From contig JAVEUP010000012.1 of assembly GCA_034005525.1 (NCBI GenBank), forward strand, positions 12,782 to 76,781: a stretch of 64,000 bases of DNA. Reading direction: 5' to 3'. The notes beneath the pieces are model-generated. The model was not told the origin of the DNA. It was given only the letters and a program-made list of their open reading frames with translations, and did no database searches. Made by a program: the position numbers and the translations under genes. The first letter of the stretch is position 1, and every line of letters starts with the position of its first letter. Below, piece after piece: positions 27,161 to 35,789 of the stretch. The stretch is from PWXP01 sp034005525. GTDB taxonomy: Bacteria > Planctomycetota > Planctomycetia > Pirellulales > Thermoguttaceae.

Positions 27161-27259
27161 GGCTCTTCCGTTTCCAGGTGCAGACTGCTCTACCAGGAGA
27201 CGGCACAGCGGCGTGTGCCTGCTACATTGGTGCGGCCTGCACCTAGAAACGGGAGAGCC
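27161..27259. repeat. palindromic element family II, copy 1 (99 bp)
   Basis: Arms GGCTCTTCCGTTTCCAGGTG (plus CAG) and CTGCACCTAGAAACGGGAGA (plus GCC) are inverted repeats of 23 bases with two differences. The 53-base centre contains GACGGCACAGCGGCGTGTGC, shared exactly with the copy at 46334, which has the same overall length. It lies between the ABC ATPase gene and the DUF4838 promoter, with a family I end two bases away. Confidence 0.85.
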
Positions 27260-27260
27260 G

Positions 27261-27283
27261 CCCGGATTATTCATCATGCCGGT
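27261..27283. repeat. family I element end fragment
   Basis: CCCGGATTATTCATCATGCC carries the family I terminal repeat with a short extension. It supplies the stop codon (TAA, 27269-27267) and last residues of the ABC ATPase gene and abuts the family II copy. Confidence 0.6.
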
Positions 27284-28121
27284 GATCGTACACGTGGTCG
27301 TCGACCTCGTGGATATGCTCCCGGAATCGGCCGGACTCTTCCAGGTGCTGATGCACCCGCTTGCCGTGCAACTTGGGAACGACAACCATGGCGCCGGCAA
27401 CCTCGCCGATGGTCACGTCGATGTGGAACACCTCGCGGATCACGGCAGGCGTGACGATCTCCCTTCCCCCCGACGCGAGCACGCGGCCCTGTCTCAAGAG
27501 GATGAAGCGGTCCGCAAACCGCAGCGCGTTGTTGATGTTGTGCGTCACTACCAGCGTCGTCATGCCAAGATCCCGCGTCACGGCATGCAGCAGGCTCATC
27601 ACCTCGATCTGGTTGACCGGATCGAGATGGTTGATCGGCTCGTCCAGCAGTAGGACCTTCGGTTCCTGCGCCAGAGCGCGGGCGAGAACCACCTTCTGCA
27701 ACTCGCCTCCGCTGAGTTCCGTGGCAGGCCGCATCGCCAGGTGGTCCAGCCGCACCAGTCGCAGCAGCGACTCGATCCTCTCGACGTCGCTTGCATCCGT
27801 CCGGCCGCCGTCCCGGGCTTTCCTTCCCAGCAGGACTGCCTCGAACACCGTGCAGTGGGCCGCCTCTTCCCGCTGGGACATGTAGCCGAAGTAGCGGGCG
27901 ATCTCTCGACCACTCATGGCGGCGACCGCCTTGCCGTCCACCAAAACCGAGCCCGTACGGGGGCGGAGCAACCGGTTGAGGGTCTTCAGTAAGGTCGTCT
28001 TTCCAGACCCGTTTTCGCCCAGGATAGCTGCAAGACAGCCACGCGGCAGTTCCAACGTGACCCCGCGCAACACCTCCTCGCCGGAGTAAGAGAAATGAAT
28101 ATCGTGGACTTGCAGCGTCAT
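27267..28121 (-). CDS. ABC transporter ATP-binding protein, iron/haem/cobalamin class
   Basis: The 284-residue ATPase has Walker A GENGSGKT (35-42), a Q-loop in YMSQREE, signature LSGGE (about 137), Walker B VLLLDEP (about 157) and the switch His in VVTHNINNA. It is of the FecE/BtuD type that drives metal-chelate uptake. Its ATG overlaps the permease stop (ATGA), so translation is coupled. The C-terminal tail is rich in His and Asp (about residues 255-284: HGKRVHQHLEE, HIHEVDDHVYDHRHDE) and ends within a family I element fragment. The tail may bind metal or may simply be a product of insertion. Confidence 0.9.
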   Translation of the reverse strand: MTLQVHDIHFSYSGEEVLRGVTLELPRGCLAAILGENGSGKTTLLKTLNRLLRPRTGSVLVDGKAVAAMSGREIARYFGYMSQREEAAHCTVFEAVLLGRKARDGGRTDASDVERIESLLRLVRLDHLAMRPATELSGGELQKVVLARALAQEPKVLLLDEPINHLDPVNQIEVMSLLHAVTRDLGMTTLVVTHNINNALRFADRFILLRQGRVLASGGREIVTPAVIREVFHIDVTIGEVAGAMVVVPKLHGKRVHQHLEESGRFREHIHEVDDHVYDHRHDE

Positions 28122-29185
28122 GACCGTACGTTCCCGTGCCTCAGGAGCAGGTAGAGGAAGACCGGCCCGCCCGCAAACGACGTCAGGATGCCGACCGGCA
28201 GGACGACCGGCGCCATGACCGTCCGGGCCAGCAGATCGGCCACCAGGAGGAGCAACCCGCCAGCGAGGGCGGCATAGGGAAATAAGAACCGGTGATCCTC
28301 GCCGATGACCATCCTTATCAGGTGCGGGGCGATCAGGCCCACGAACCCAATGACGCCTACAAACGCCGTCGTCACCGACGCCACCAAGGCGGCAAGCACC
28401 AGGGCCGTCAACCGAAGCGAAACAACGCGGACGCCCAGGCTCCGCGCCGTATCATCGCCCCAAGTCATTGCGTTGAAGTGCCATGCCTTCCAGAGGAAAT
28501 ACCCGCCCGCCGGCAGCAGAATCACGGTAATCATCGCCAGTTCAGGCCATTGCGCCTTCTTCAGATCGCCAAACGTCCAGAACACGGCCGACGCCACCTG
28601 GTTCTCCGAAGCGAAGTACTGCAAAAGCATGGTGGCCGATCCAAAGAACGCGCTCAATGCAACCCCGGCCAGGATCAACGCCGCAGGCGAAAGATCGCGC
28701 AACGACGAGAGAAGCACAAGCGCCGCGATGGTAACCAACGAACCCACAAAGGCACACACGGCCAGGACGTAGGGCGAAGATGCAGCCACGCCGGCCGTCT
28801 CGCCGGCCACGGCTGTCCCCGCGCCAAGGACGATAATCGCGAACGTCGCCCCGAAAACGGCGCCTTGCGAAACGCCGAGAGTAAACGGCGAAGCCAGCGG
28901 GTTTCTCAGCACGTTCTGCATGGCCGCGCCGGACAGCCCGAGACATGCACCGGCCAGCAGAGCCGCCAGCACCTGCGGCATGCGGATGTTCCACACGACA
29001 TGCGAGGTTGTCTTTTCGGCCCCGGAAAACACTGCCTGAACCAGTTCGCCGAGGCCGATCGGATAGGCGCCGGTCCGCAAGGAGATGGCGGCGAGCAGAA
29101 CCATCAGGCACAACATCGCGCAACCGAAGACGACCCTTCTCCGCACGTGCTGGGCGTACTGGACCTTCAAGCCGGCTTCGCGCAT
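28118..29185 (-). CDS. FecCD-family ABC permease
   Basis: This 355-residue protein has about nine or ten hydrophobic segments and the family hallmark stretches: RMPQVLAALLAGACLGLSGA, NVLRNPLASPFTLGVSQGA, GVALSAFFGSATMLLQ and GFVGLIAPHLIRMVIG (the coupling-helix region that touches the ATPase). It forms the membrane channel of a binding-protein-dependent importer. The ATG at 29185 lies 1 base beyond the stop of the binding protein gene, so the three genes form one operon (binding protein, permease, ATPase). A single permease gene suggests a homodimer. Confidence 0.93.
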   Translation of the reverse strand: MREAGLKVQYAQHVRRRVVFGCAMLCLMVLLAAISLRTGAYPIGLGELVQAVFSGAEKTTSHVVWNIRMPQVLAALLAGACLGLSGAAMQNVLRNPLASPFTLGVSQGAVFGATFAIIVLGAGTAVAGETAGVAASSPYVLAVCAFVGSLVTIAALVLLSSLRDLSPAALILAGVALSAFFGSATMLLQYFASENQVASAVFWTFGDLKKAQWPELAMITVILLPAGGYFLWKAWHFNAMTWGDDTARSLGVRVVSLRLTALVLAALVASVTTAFVGVIGFVGLIAPHLIRMVIGEDHRFLFPYAALAGGLLLLVADLLARTVMAPVVLPVGILTSFAGGPVFLYLLLRHGNVRS

Positions 29186-29186
29186 G

Positions 29187-30317
29187 TTACCACTCCACCG
29201 GTCCAGTCGCAGGAAAACGCAGTACCCGATAGGCCGGCAACTCCCGATCGGGACGGACGCCGAGGAACGCGGCCATGATCTCCTCGGCCTTTTCTTTCAT
29301 GTCGACGTCATGGAACGACTCCGGATACACCGACTTGCCGATGAAATAGGCGTTGAGCAGGGCCAGCTCGATGTTCGTGTTGTAGTAGTTGTACGGCAAC
29401 ACGGAGAACACCTGCCCCGCCTCGGCGGCCTTCAGAAGCCGGTAGAAGTCCCGATTCTTCTCGAAGTCATCGTTGAGGATCGACCGGCTGCCGGTATCGA
29501 TAAAAATGAAGTCCGGGTTCCATAGCAGGATCTGCTCCTTGTCGAGGAAGAAGTGCCCTGACCTGTCCAGGCCATCGGCCAGGTTGCGCACCTGGGCCAG
29601 GCGGGCCGGAGGATAGCCTGCCTCCGTACTGGTCAGGCCATGCGCGCCCTTGTGCGAAATCCCGCCGAAATAGGCGGTCGGCCGGTCGGCCTCCTTCATC
29701 GCGGCGGTTCGCCTCTTGAGATCGTGCTCCGCCGTCGAGAGATAGTCGTTGACTGCCGCGGCGCGATCCTCCCTGTCGAGCACTTCGCCGAGGAGCACGA
29801 GAGACTGCCGTGCCTCGTCGCGCCAGACGCCCAACTCGCCGTACGACAGGTAAAGCACCGGGACGCCGGTCTTCGCCTGGATATTGTCGAGCTGGCCAGG
29901 TTCCATACTCACGGCCACAATCAAGTCGGGCCGGCACATCAGGAGCCGCTCGAAGTCGGGCAGGACACCGGGACCACCGGTCCCCACGACCGGCAGTTCG
30001 AGGAATTGCCCGCCAAGCGTACTCGAATACGGCCGCTCGTACACGTTGCACGACATGCGCCGCTCGAAATCTTCGATCCCCACGATTCGGTCGACCGCGC
30101 CAAGATACGTCACAAGCCGGAGCGCGCCGGGCCCAAGCGCAACAAGGCGCTCCACCTTGTCCGGAACGGCGACCGTCCGGCCTGCGAGATCGGTCACCGT
30201 TCGATCGCCCACGCCGGTCTCGTGCCGGCACGACCACGAAGATAAGGCAATCAGGACCAGGACGATGGCAGCCGGAATGCTCGTTGCAGGTTGTGGGCGG
30301 CGCGTCGGCCTGTCCAT
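29187..30317 (-). CDS. periplasmic substrate-binding lipoprotein of the same ABC importer
   Basis: The frame is open well upstream, but the ATG at 30317 begins a signal peptide with a lipoprotein-type Cys (LIALSSWSC). The 376-residue product has the class III binding-protein order: DLAGRTVAVPDKVERLVALGPG, YLGAVDRIVGI, RPDLIVAVS, VPVLYLSYGELG, then a helical linker and AGQVFSVLPYNYYNTNIELALLNAYF. Such proteins capture metal complexes (siderophores, haem, cobalamin, or oxyanions) and hand them to the permease. The ligand cannot be told. A cobalamin riboswitch was looked for upstream and not found. Confidence 0.88.
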   Translation of the reverse strand: MDRPTRRPQPATSIPAAIVLVLIALSSWSCRHETGVGDRTVTDLAGRTVAVPDKVERLVALGPGALRLVTYLGAVDRIVGIEDFERRMSCNVYERPYSSTLGGQFLELPVVGTGGPGVLPDFERLLMCRPDLIVAVSMEPGQLDNIQAKTGVPVLYLSYGELGVWRDEARQSLVLLGEVLDREDRAAAVNDYLSTAEHDLKRRTAAMKEADRPTAYFGGISHKGAHGLTSTEAGYPPARLAQVRNLADGLDRSGHFFLDKEQILLWNPDFIFIDTGSRSILNDDFEKNRDFYRLLKAAEAGQVFSVLPYNYYNTNIELALLNAYFIGKSVYPESFHDVDMKEKAEEIMAAFLGVRPDRELPAYRVLRFPATGPVEW

Positions 30318-30662
30318 GTCGATCTCATCTTTCAGGTCAAGAAGGCGGCCCGATGGGTTCTTCGCATACGGGATGTTCCACTGATTCGGCCACCAAGCCC
30401 GGTGCCGCGTCGAGGTGGGCAAGTCGTCCGAGCAGCAACCCGGCCGCGGCGACCGCCCGACCGAGCATGTCGCGAGCCGATCAGGCTGACTCGATCGTCG
30501 GCAAAGGGAGCAATAGGAAAATCGATTTCTCCCATGGAATACAAAAATAGACGGGGGGGAATGGAAAATCAAGGGGGCGCAGGCAGGAAAGGACCGCCTT
30601 GGACTTCTGATGGAATCTGCTAGAATCACCAACTGACACGATCGAAACAGGGAGTCTGCCAC
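30318..30662. other. 345-base gap between divergent genes
   Basis: It contains the promoter at 30599-30626 for the antiterminator gene. The rest, including the leader of the ABC operon, shows no clear motif, riboswitch or small gene. Confidence 0.5.
30599..30626 (+). promoter_or_regulatory. sigma70-like promoter for the NusG/RfaH-like gene
   Basis: TTGGAC, 16 bases, TAGAAT. The expected start is near 30633, followed by AGGGAG about 8 bases before the ATG at 30663. Confidence 0.5.
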
Positions 30663-31220
30663 ATGCCGATCCTCGGGAAGGAACCGAGCATTTTCCCGCA
30701 AGAACTGCTGGAGCCGGAATCGCTCGTCCGGTGCGAGCGGCGGTGGCAGGTTCTCTACACGAAAGCCCGGCAGGAAAAGGCCCTCGCGCGCGAGTTGCTC
30801 AAGCGGAGTGTTCCTTTCTACCTGCCGCTGATTGCCAAAGAAGGCATTTCACGCGGACGCCGGACCGTTTCCCACATCCCGCTGTTTACGGGATACCTGT
30901 TCCTGCTCGGGAATGTAGACGAGCGGCTCAGCGCGCTAAAGACGAACCGCATCTCGCGCATCCTCGACGTGGACGACGCCGAGCCGCTGGTGTACGACCT
31001 GCGGCAGATCCATCAGTTGATCGCGTCCGGGGCTCCGCTGACTGCCGAGAGCCGGTTGGTACCCGGCAATCGCGTCCGGGTGAAGCACGGCCCGTTTGCC
31101 GGGCTTGAGGGGACGGTGCTTCAGCGCCGCGGCAAAACCCGGCTGTTGGTGGCAGTCAACTTTCTCCAGCAGGGCGCGTCGGTCGAGGTTGAAGACTTCT
31201 ACCTCGATCCGATTGACTAA
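30663..31220 (+). CDS. NusG/RfaH-like transcription antitermination factor
   Basis: The 185-residue protein has an NGN domain (about 27-110, RRWQVLYTKARQEKALARELLKR) and a C-terminal KOW domain (about 132-185, VPGNRVRVKHGPFAGLEGTV). It is not the general NusG, because it is an isolated gene away from secE and ribosomal protein genes. It resembles RfaH/UpxY-type specialised factors that help RNA polymerase through long polysaccharide or secretion operons. No ops-like recruitment sequence was identified. It has its own promoter and Shine-Dalgarno. Confidence 0.88.
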   Translation: MPILGKEPSIFPQELLEPESLVRCERRWQVLYTKARQEKALARELLKRSVPFYLPLIAKEGISRGRRTVSHIPLFTGYLFLLGNVDERLSALKTNRISRILDVDDAEPLVYDLRQIHQLIASGAPLTAESRLVPGNRVRVKHGPFAGLEGTVLQRRGKTRLLVAVNFLQQGASVEVEDFYLDPID

Positions 31221-31249
31221 GGCGGATGATTCATGCAGGGTGGGACTTA
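31221..31249. repeat. family I element end fragment
   Basis: GGCGGATGATTCATGCAGGG, with nine further bases, resembles the left end of copy B. It fills the whole gap between the convergent antiterminator and DUF4091 genes and supplies the TAA stop of the latter (31249-31247). Confidence 0.5.
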
Positions 31250-33238
31250 CAACGATTCGGGATCGAATTGCAGTCGGAAGTGGCGGACGAACTGCTTCTT
31301 CGTCTCACCGCCGTCGATCACGACGGTGATCGTCCCGTCCTTCGCGGCGCGGGCTTGCGCGAAGAACAGCCCATCGTCGGCGACCGGCGTTTCCCGGCCG
31401 TTGACGGTAATCGTCGCGCCCGGCTCGGCCCAGCCGTGGACGTCGACCGAGGCGTTGTTGGCAATGACCGAGTGTTCCGGCGGGTTGGTTTGCAGAATCG
31501 CGCGCGGTGCCCGGGCCAGGTCGCATGCTTCCTCGATTGCCTGGCGGCGCGCAGCATAGAGCACATCGGGATCGCGAGAGAAATCAGTGTAGGTACGCAC
31601 CACTTGTGAAGCGATTTCCACGCCGCGGCGGGCCGGGTCGATCAGATCGGCTGCACGCGGGCTGAGTTCGTCACGGAGTTCCGCGATCTTGTCTTCCAGG
31701 AGCCGGAGGCATTCGTAGTCTTGAATGCCGGCGCGCATCTGCTCCGACCGGAGCGAGTCGAGCAGGCCGCCCGGCTTCGGGTAGACGTGCCATCCGTCGC
31801 CGCGGTGCTTGCCCGGGGCGCCCAGCGGGTCGTCGGTCCAAGCGTTGTAGCCCCAGTGCAGATAGCCGGCCAACCGGTAGCGGTAGTTCAGCCAATGGAG
31901 CAACCGGGTTTCGATCAGGGCGACGTCAACCGTCTTGTTCGGCAGCGAGCCCTCCTGATAAATGCCGACCGTGTACAGCCACAGCTCGTAGCCCTCGCGC
32001 TGTGCCGCCTCATACGCTTCCTGCCAGGTGGCAAGGTGGTCGAGCTTGGGCACCCAGACTTCGAGCCGGTCGCGAAAGTGGGTGGTCTCGATGGCGTCGA
32101 TCCGGCGCAGCTCCGGGGCGTGGCGATGGACGAAATCCGACACGTCGCGCCAGAGCAGAATGTTGTGATTGGCCGGCTCGTCGCAGATATGAAACAGTGT
32201 CTTGTCGAGCCACTCCTTTTGCCGCAAATGGTCGACCAGCATCGGCAGGAACAGCGGCAGAAACTCCTCACCCGCCATGCGCCGCGTCTTGCCCGTGGCC
32301 TCGTCTTTCACTGAGAAGTCCCTCAACGCGATCTCGGTGCTCGACCAGCCGCCCTCGCCGTGCCGTGCCACGAAGCCGGTTTCCATGGCGCTCATGCAGC
32401 CGGTGTCCCAGAAGATCTGTGCCCGGTGGTCGAATCTCTCGAAGTCGCAGCGGAGTGTGCCGTCGACCGACAGGGTCCATCCAATCAACTCAAGGGGTAC
32501 ACGAAACACGTTCAACCGATGGTCGGCCATGTTCTCGGCATACACGCGAAGCATGTTGTCGAGTTGCTCCTGGTCGGCCGGGTCGATCCCGTGATGCTGC
32601 TCAAACCGGCCAGTCGAGAACCACAAGGTCGCCAGCAGGTTGCGATCGTGCGGGAGCGCGAGTGGATAGACCTGAAGCACCACCGGCAGCGACTGCTCGA
32701 CCTCACCCGCGGCAACCGTCACTGCACCGCGGTACTCACCCGGTTCGGCCGTGGCGGGAATGCGAAGGGTCAGATAAATGGCCTTCAGCGAATCCTCGGC
32801 AACCGACGTTTGCCGCTGTTCCGAAAGGCAGTCGGGAAAGCGGGCCGGAGCCGGCCGAACCAGGTCCGACTTTCGCAGCTTCGGGGTGTTCTCCTCGATG
32901 GAGATGCTCTCGACGAACCGCCATTGAACATGTTCCTTGGCAATGGACGCCGATCCGCCTGCGTGCTGCAGCGGGCCGACCGATACGGTCAGCGCGTCGA
33001 TATTGGAGTGGGCACGAACCGCGCACTGGGCCGACAGGACTTCGCTCTGCAGGCCGAATACCCGGATCTCTTCAGCCCCGCCGGCGGACCAGGCATAGCC
33101 GTCCTCGAACACACGGACGGCGTCGCTGGCCGGATAAAGACTGAACGGCTTTTCGTTGCCCTCCGCGTCTGCACCCAGCAAAGCAAAGACCGAGACCAGC
33201 ACCGCGGCAAGAGTCGCATAAAATCGCAACGTCGTCAT
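31247..33238 (-). CDS. secreted DUF4091-domain protein
   Basis: AAAGGGG lies 6 bases before the ATG at 33238, which starts a signal peptide (TTLRFYATLAAVLVSVFALLG). Of 663 residues, about 30-220 form beta-rich domains (EPGEYRGAVTVAAG). The DUF4091 core follows (about 220-560: FRVPLELIGWTLSVDG, LFHICDEPANHNI, YELWLYTVGIYQEGSLPN, GYLHWGYNAWTDDPLGAPG). The C-terminus has an Ig-like bacterial domain (about 580-663). The family resembles glycoside hydrolases with a TIM-barrel core. The Asp/Glu in HICDEP is the likely active-site region. Polysaccharide degradation is inferred; the substrate is unknown. Confidence 0.85.
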   Translation of the reverse strand: MTTLRFYATLAAVLVSVFALLGADAEGNEKPFSLYPASDAVRVFEDGYAWSAGGAEEIRVFGLQSEVLSAQCAVRAHSNIDALTVSVGPLQHAGGSASIAKEHVQWRFVESISIEENTPKLRKSDLVRPAPARFPDCLSEQRQTSVAEDSLKAIYLTLRIPATAEPGEYRGAVTVAAGEVEQSLPVVLQVYPLALPHDRNLLATLWFSTGRFEQHHGIDPADQEQLDNMLRVYAENMADHRLNVFRVPLELIGWTLSVDGTLRCDFERFDHRAQIFWDTGCMSAMETGFVARHGEGGWSSTEIALRDFSVKDEATGKTRRMAGEEFLPLFLPMLVDHLRQKEWLDKTLFHICDEPANHNILLWRDVSDFVHRHAPELRRIDAIETTHFRDRLEVWVPKLDHLATWQEAYEAAQREGYELWLYTVGIYQEGSLPNKTVDVALIETRLLHWLNYRYRLAGYLHWGYNAWTDDPLGAPGKHRGDGWHVYPKPGGLLDSLRSEQMRAGIQDYECLRLLEDKIAELRDELSPRAADLIDPARRGVEIASQVVRTYTDFSRDPDVLYAARRQAIEEACDLARAPRAILQTNPPEHSVIANNASVDVHGWAEPGATITVNGRETPVADDGLFFAQARAAKDGTITVVIDGGETKKQFVRHFRLQFDPESL

Positions 33239-33349
33239 GACCAACCCCTTTCCCAAGTGTCCTAAAACCATGCGTCAGCCTATCCGATAGCATACCGCTT
33301 CGGCCTTGCGTTTCTGCAGATGCCGTGATCGCCCGCGTTAGCCGCCCCG

Positions 33350-35173
33350 TCAATTGCCTTCCGGGGCCTCTTGCCAAACGCCCATCAGCCAGTCGGCCAG
33401 CAGCCCGATTTCTTCTTCGGACAGCAGGTGGTCTTCGGGTTTGGCGTCCAGCGGCGCGTAGGTGGGCATGCGGTCGTTCGTGTCGCCGTAGAACCGCCGG
33501 TGCGTCGGGGCGCGCGTGATGCCGATGGTCCATTCGCGCGAAGCGTAGCCGGTCAGGTCCGGAGCGGTGCCCAGCGAGCCGCGGTCGTGGAACTTGTGGC
33601 AGTCGGTACAGCCGAAGTCGAGAATCAGCTCGCGGCCTTCCTTGATGACGTCCGCGTCACGCCGGTCGATTTCCGCCTGCGAAGGCAGCTTGGCCTCGGC
33701 CGACAAGGCGGCGACCAGCTTCTCGCGGTCGGCGCGGTCCTCGTCCTCCATCTCCTTCTCGTTGAACATGGTGCGTACGAACTCGACCATCTTCCCAGCG
33801 CGGAACGCGGTCTTGCCGAAGTATTCGTCGCTGGTAATGCGTTCGACGTCGAGCCATCCCGCGACCCACTCGCGCGTCCCGTAGGCGCCGAGGTTCGGGG
33901 CCGAGACCTCCTCGGAGATGATCTCGTGCTCGACCGCGCCGGAGTGGCTGTGGCAACTGGCGCACTGCGCCGTGAATAGTTCGGGGCCGCGCATCTTGGG
34001 ATCACGTCGGAGCAGACCCAGGGCGCCGTCGGGCGGAATCCCGCCATTCAGATGGGCCAAAAGGACGACCCGCTCCGCGCGCTCCTTCTCGTTGACAATT
34101 GCGGCCTGATGCTGCTCGTCGGCGGCATCGCGGGCAAGCGTAATGCATGCCAGAACGATATTGCCCAGCACCAGCACCGCCACGACGCCCAGGTTGAACA
34201 GGTACCCACCCCGGCCGCGGCCGGTGAAGGGCATGGCCAGCACGAGCAGCATGGCAATTCCGGGAATCACGAAGATGGGCACGATCCCGTACTCGCCTGG
34301 GAACAGGTGGACCAGTTCGTATAGACCGAGGAACGCCCACTCCGGCCGGGCGGCGGCGTACGTGTCGGCCGGATTCGCCGGGCTCCCCAGCGGGATGCCC
34401 GCATGGGGCGGCGTGGTGCCGTGACTTAGCGACAATCCCAAGATCAGCACCATGAACACGGCGCAAGCAATCGCGGCAGGGAGCGTCGCCGCCGGCCAGC
34501 GCACTTCGGTGGATTGTCCGGCCTTGGCTTCCTGACGTTCGGCGCGCGACAGCAGATAATGCAGCAGCACGAGCAGCGCGATGAAGGAGCCGCCGAACAG
34601 GCCGATGTGCAAAGCCTGAAAACGGGGCAGCGTGAGATGCCCGAACACCGGTCCCGGACCGCCAATGGCAACCTTGTAAAGGTCGCCTCCCACCAGTGGG
34701 ACGAGTTTCAAGTAGCTGAAGCGCACGAGGCTTGCCGAATAACTGTTGCGGTCCCAGGCGAGCAGGTCGCCGGTGAGCATCAGGCCCAGGGACACGCAGC
34801 CGAGAACCACCACAGTCCAGAACACCAGTTCGCGCGGCTTGCGGTATTCGGCGGTCACGACCAACTGGATCAGGTAGAGGCCGATCAACAGCACGAGCAA
34901 GTTCGCCGTGTAGTGATGCAGTGCCCTAAGAAGCCATCCGGCGGACACGTAACTCTGAAGATAGTACACGCTCTCCCACGCCGAGTTGTCGCTGGGCGTG
35001 TAGTAGCTCAGCAGCACGAAGCCGGTTATACCTTGCACGACGACGGCAAAAAGCAACACGGCGGGAATAATACGTTTCCAGGCCGCGCCGCGCGGCACAG
35101 GATGTTCCGCCCAGAGTCGCCAAAGCTCGACGGCACCGAGCCGTTCGTCAATCCATTGGAGTACGGTATTCAT
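33350..35173 (-). CDS. cytochrome b / cytochrome c fusion of a quinol oxidising complex
   Basis: The 607-residue protein combines a cytochrome b6-like N-terminal part (about 1-210), a subunit IV-like part (about 225-345) and a two-haem cytochrome c tail (about 390-607, CASCH at 404-408 and CTDCH at 522-526). Helix B aligns with plant b6 (GWLLRALHHYTANLLVLL...YRKPREL). The first haem ligand His86 is present, but the second, His100 in b6, is Tyr100 here. Helix D has His189 and His205, 16 apart instead of 15. The Qo motif reads PEWA, not PEWY. It is co-translated with the Rieske gene (ATGA overlap) and would pass electrons from quinol to a c-type cytochrome. Confidence 0.88.
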   Translation of the reverse strand: MNTVLQWIDERLGAVELWRLWAEHPVPRGAAWKRIIPAVLLFAVVVQGITGFVLLSYYTPSDNSAWESVYYLQSYVSAGWLLRALHHYTANLLVLLIGLYLIQLVVTAEYRKPRELVFWTVVVLGCVSLGLMLTGDLLAWDRNSYSASLVRFSYLKLVPLVGGDLYKVAIGGPGPVFGHLTLPRFQALHIGLFGGSFIALLVLLHYLLSRAERQEAKAGQSTEVRWPAATLPAAIACAVFMVLILGLSLSHGTTPPHAGIPLGSPANPADTYAAARPEWAFLGLYELVHLFPGEYGIVPIFVIPGIAMLLVLAMPFTGRGRGGYLFNLGVVAVLVLGNIVLACITLARDAADEQHQAAIVNEKERAERVVLLAHLNGGIPPDGALGLLRRDPKMRGPELFTAQCASCHSHSGAVEHEIISEEVSAPNLGAYGTREWVAGWLDVERITSDEYFGKTAFRAGKMVEFVRTMFNEKEMEDEDRADREKLVAALSAEAKLPSQAEIDRRDADVIKEGRELILDFGCTDCHKFHDRGSLGTAPDLTGYASREWTIGITRAPTHRRFYGDTNDRMPTYAPLDAKPEDHLLSEEEIGLLADWLMGVWQEAPEGN

Positions 35174-35748
35174 GATTCTGCCACCTTTTCCGAAGTGCCG
35201 GTAACGAAGTTCTCGAACTTCACCCAAACGTCGCTGTCGCCGCGGATTTCCACCTCAAGCGCATCCATGTCGCGTGGACTTGGCGAAGGCCGGTCCGTGC
35301 GACGTCCTTCAAGGTCGAACCCGGCCACGTGGCACGGGCAGAAGAAACGCGGACCGTCCGGCGTGCTGTCCAGCCCGATAATGCACCCAGCGTGCGGACA
35401 CACGACCTGGAACGCCGCGACGGGCTTGTCCTTGTCGCCGGTCCGCCGGAGCCACACCGCTCCGATAGGCTCGCGGGGGTAACGGTTCCATGCGTCGACG
35501 CGGTCGGTGATGACCGAGAACCTGCGCGGCGTGCCGTCTTCGGGTAGCGCTGCAAGTGCCGTCAGGCGAAAGAACTCGCCGCCGGGACTCTTCTGCCGGA
35601 TCGGGTTGAAGTAGGCCACCAGGGCGGTTACGGCAGGCACAAGCAGTGAGATCCCTCCGATGACTGCAGCAGCAACCTTCGCGATGAAGCCTCGCCGTTG
35701 GTCCGGCGCACCGCGTTGCGTGCTTGGGGAAGAAACAGGCGATTCCAT
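35170..35748 (-). CDS. Rieske iron-sulphur protein
   Basis: The 192-residue protein has a short N-terminal tail, one membrane anchor (about 25-45, AAAVIGGISLLVPAVTALVAY) and a Rieske domain with CPHAGC (117-122) and CPCH (137-140), which hold a [2Fe-2S] cluster by two Cys and two His. The usual Ser after the second box is replaced (VAGF instead of GS), which may lower the redox potential. AGGAG lies 8 bases before the ATG. Its stop overlaps the cytochrome b start, so the two form one complex. A RRGF stretch at 18-21 might act as a Tat-type signal. Confidence 0.93.
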   Translation of the reverse strand: MESPVSSPSTQRGAPDQRRGFIAKVAAAVIGGISLLVPAVTALVAYFNPIRQKSPGGEFFRLTALAALPEDGTPRRFSVITDRVDAWNRYPREPIGAVWLRRTGDKDKPVAAFQVVCPHAGCIIGLDSTPDGPRFFCPCHVAGFDLEGRRTDRPSPSPRDMDALEVEIRGDSDVWVKFENFVTGTSEKVAES

Positions 35749-35789
35749 GGTTTTGGGCTCCTGGATGATGACTCATTTTGGGCCGTGCA

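Noticed and set aside
30318..30662. Cobalamin or other riboswitch upstream of the ABC importer
   Set aside because: Fragments like GAGTCAG and CAGTGGAA occur, but the conserved order and spacing of the B12 element are missing.
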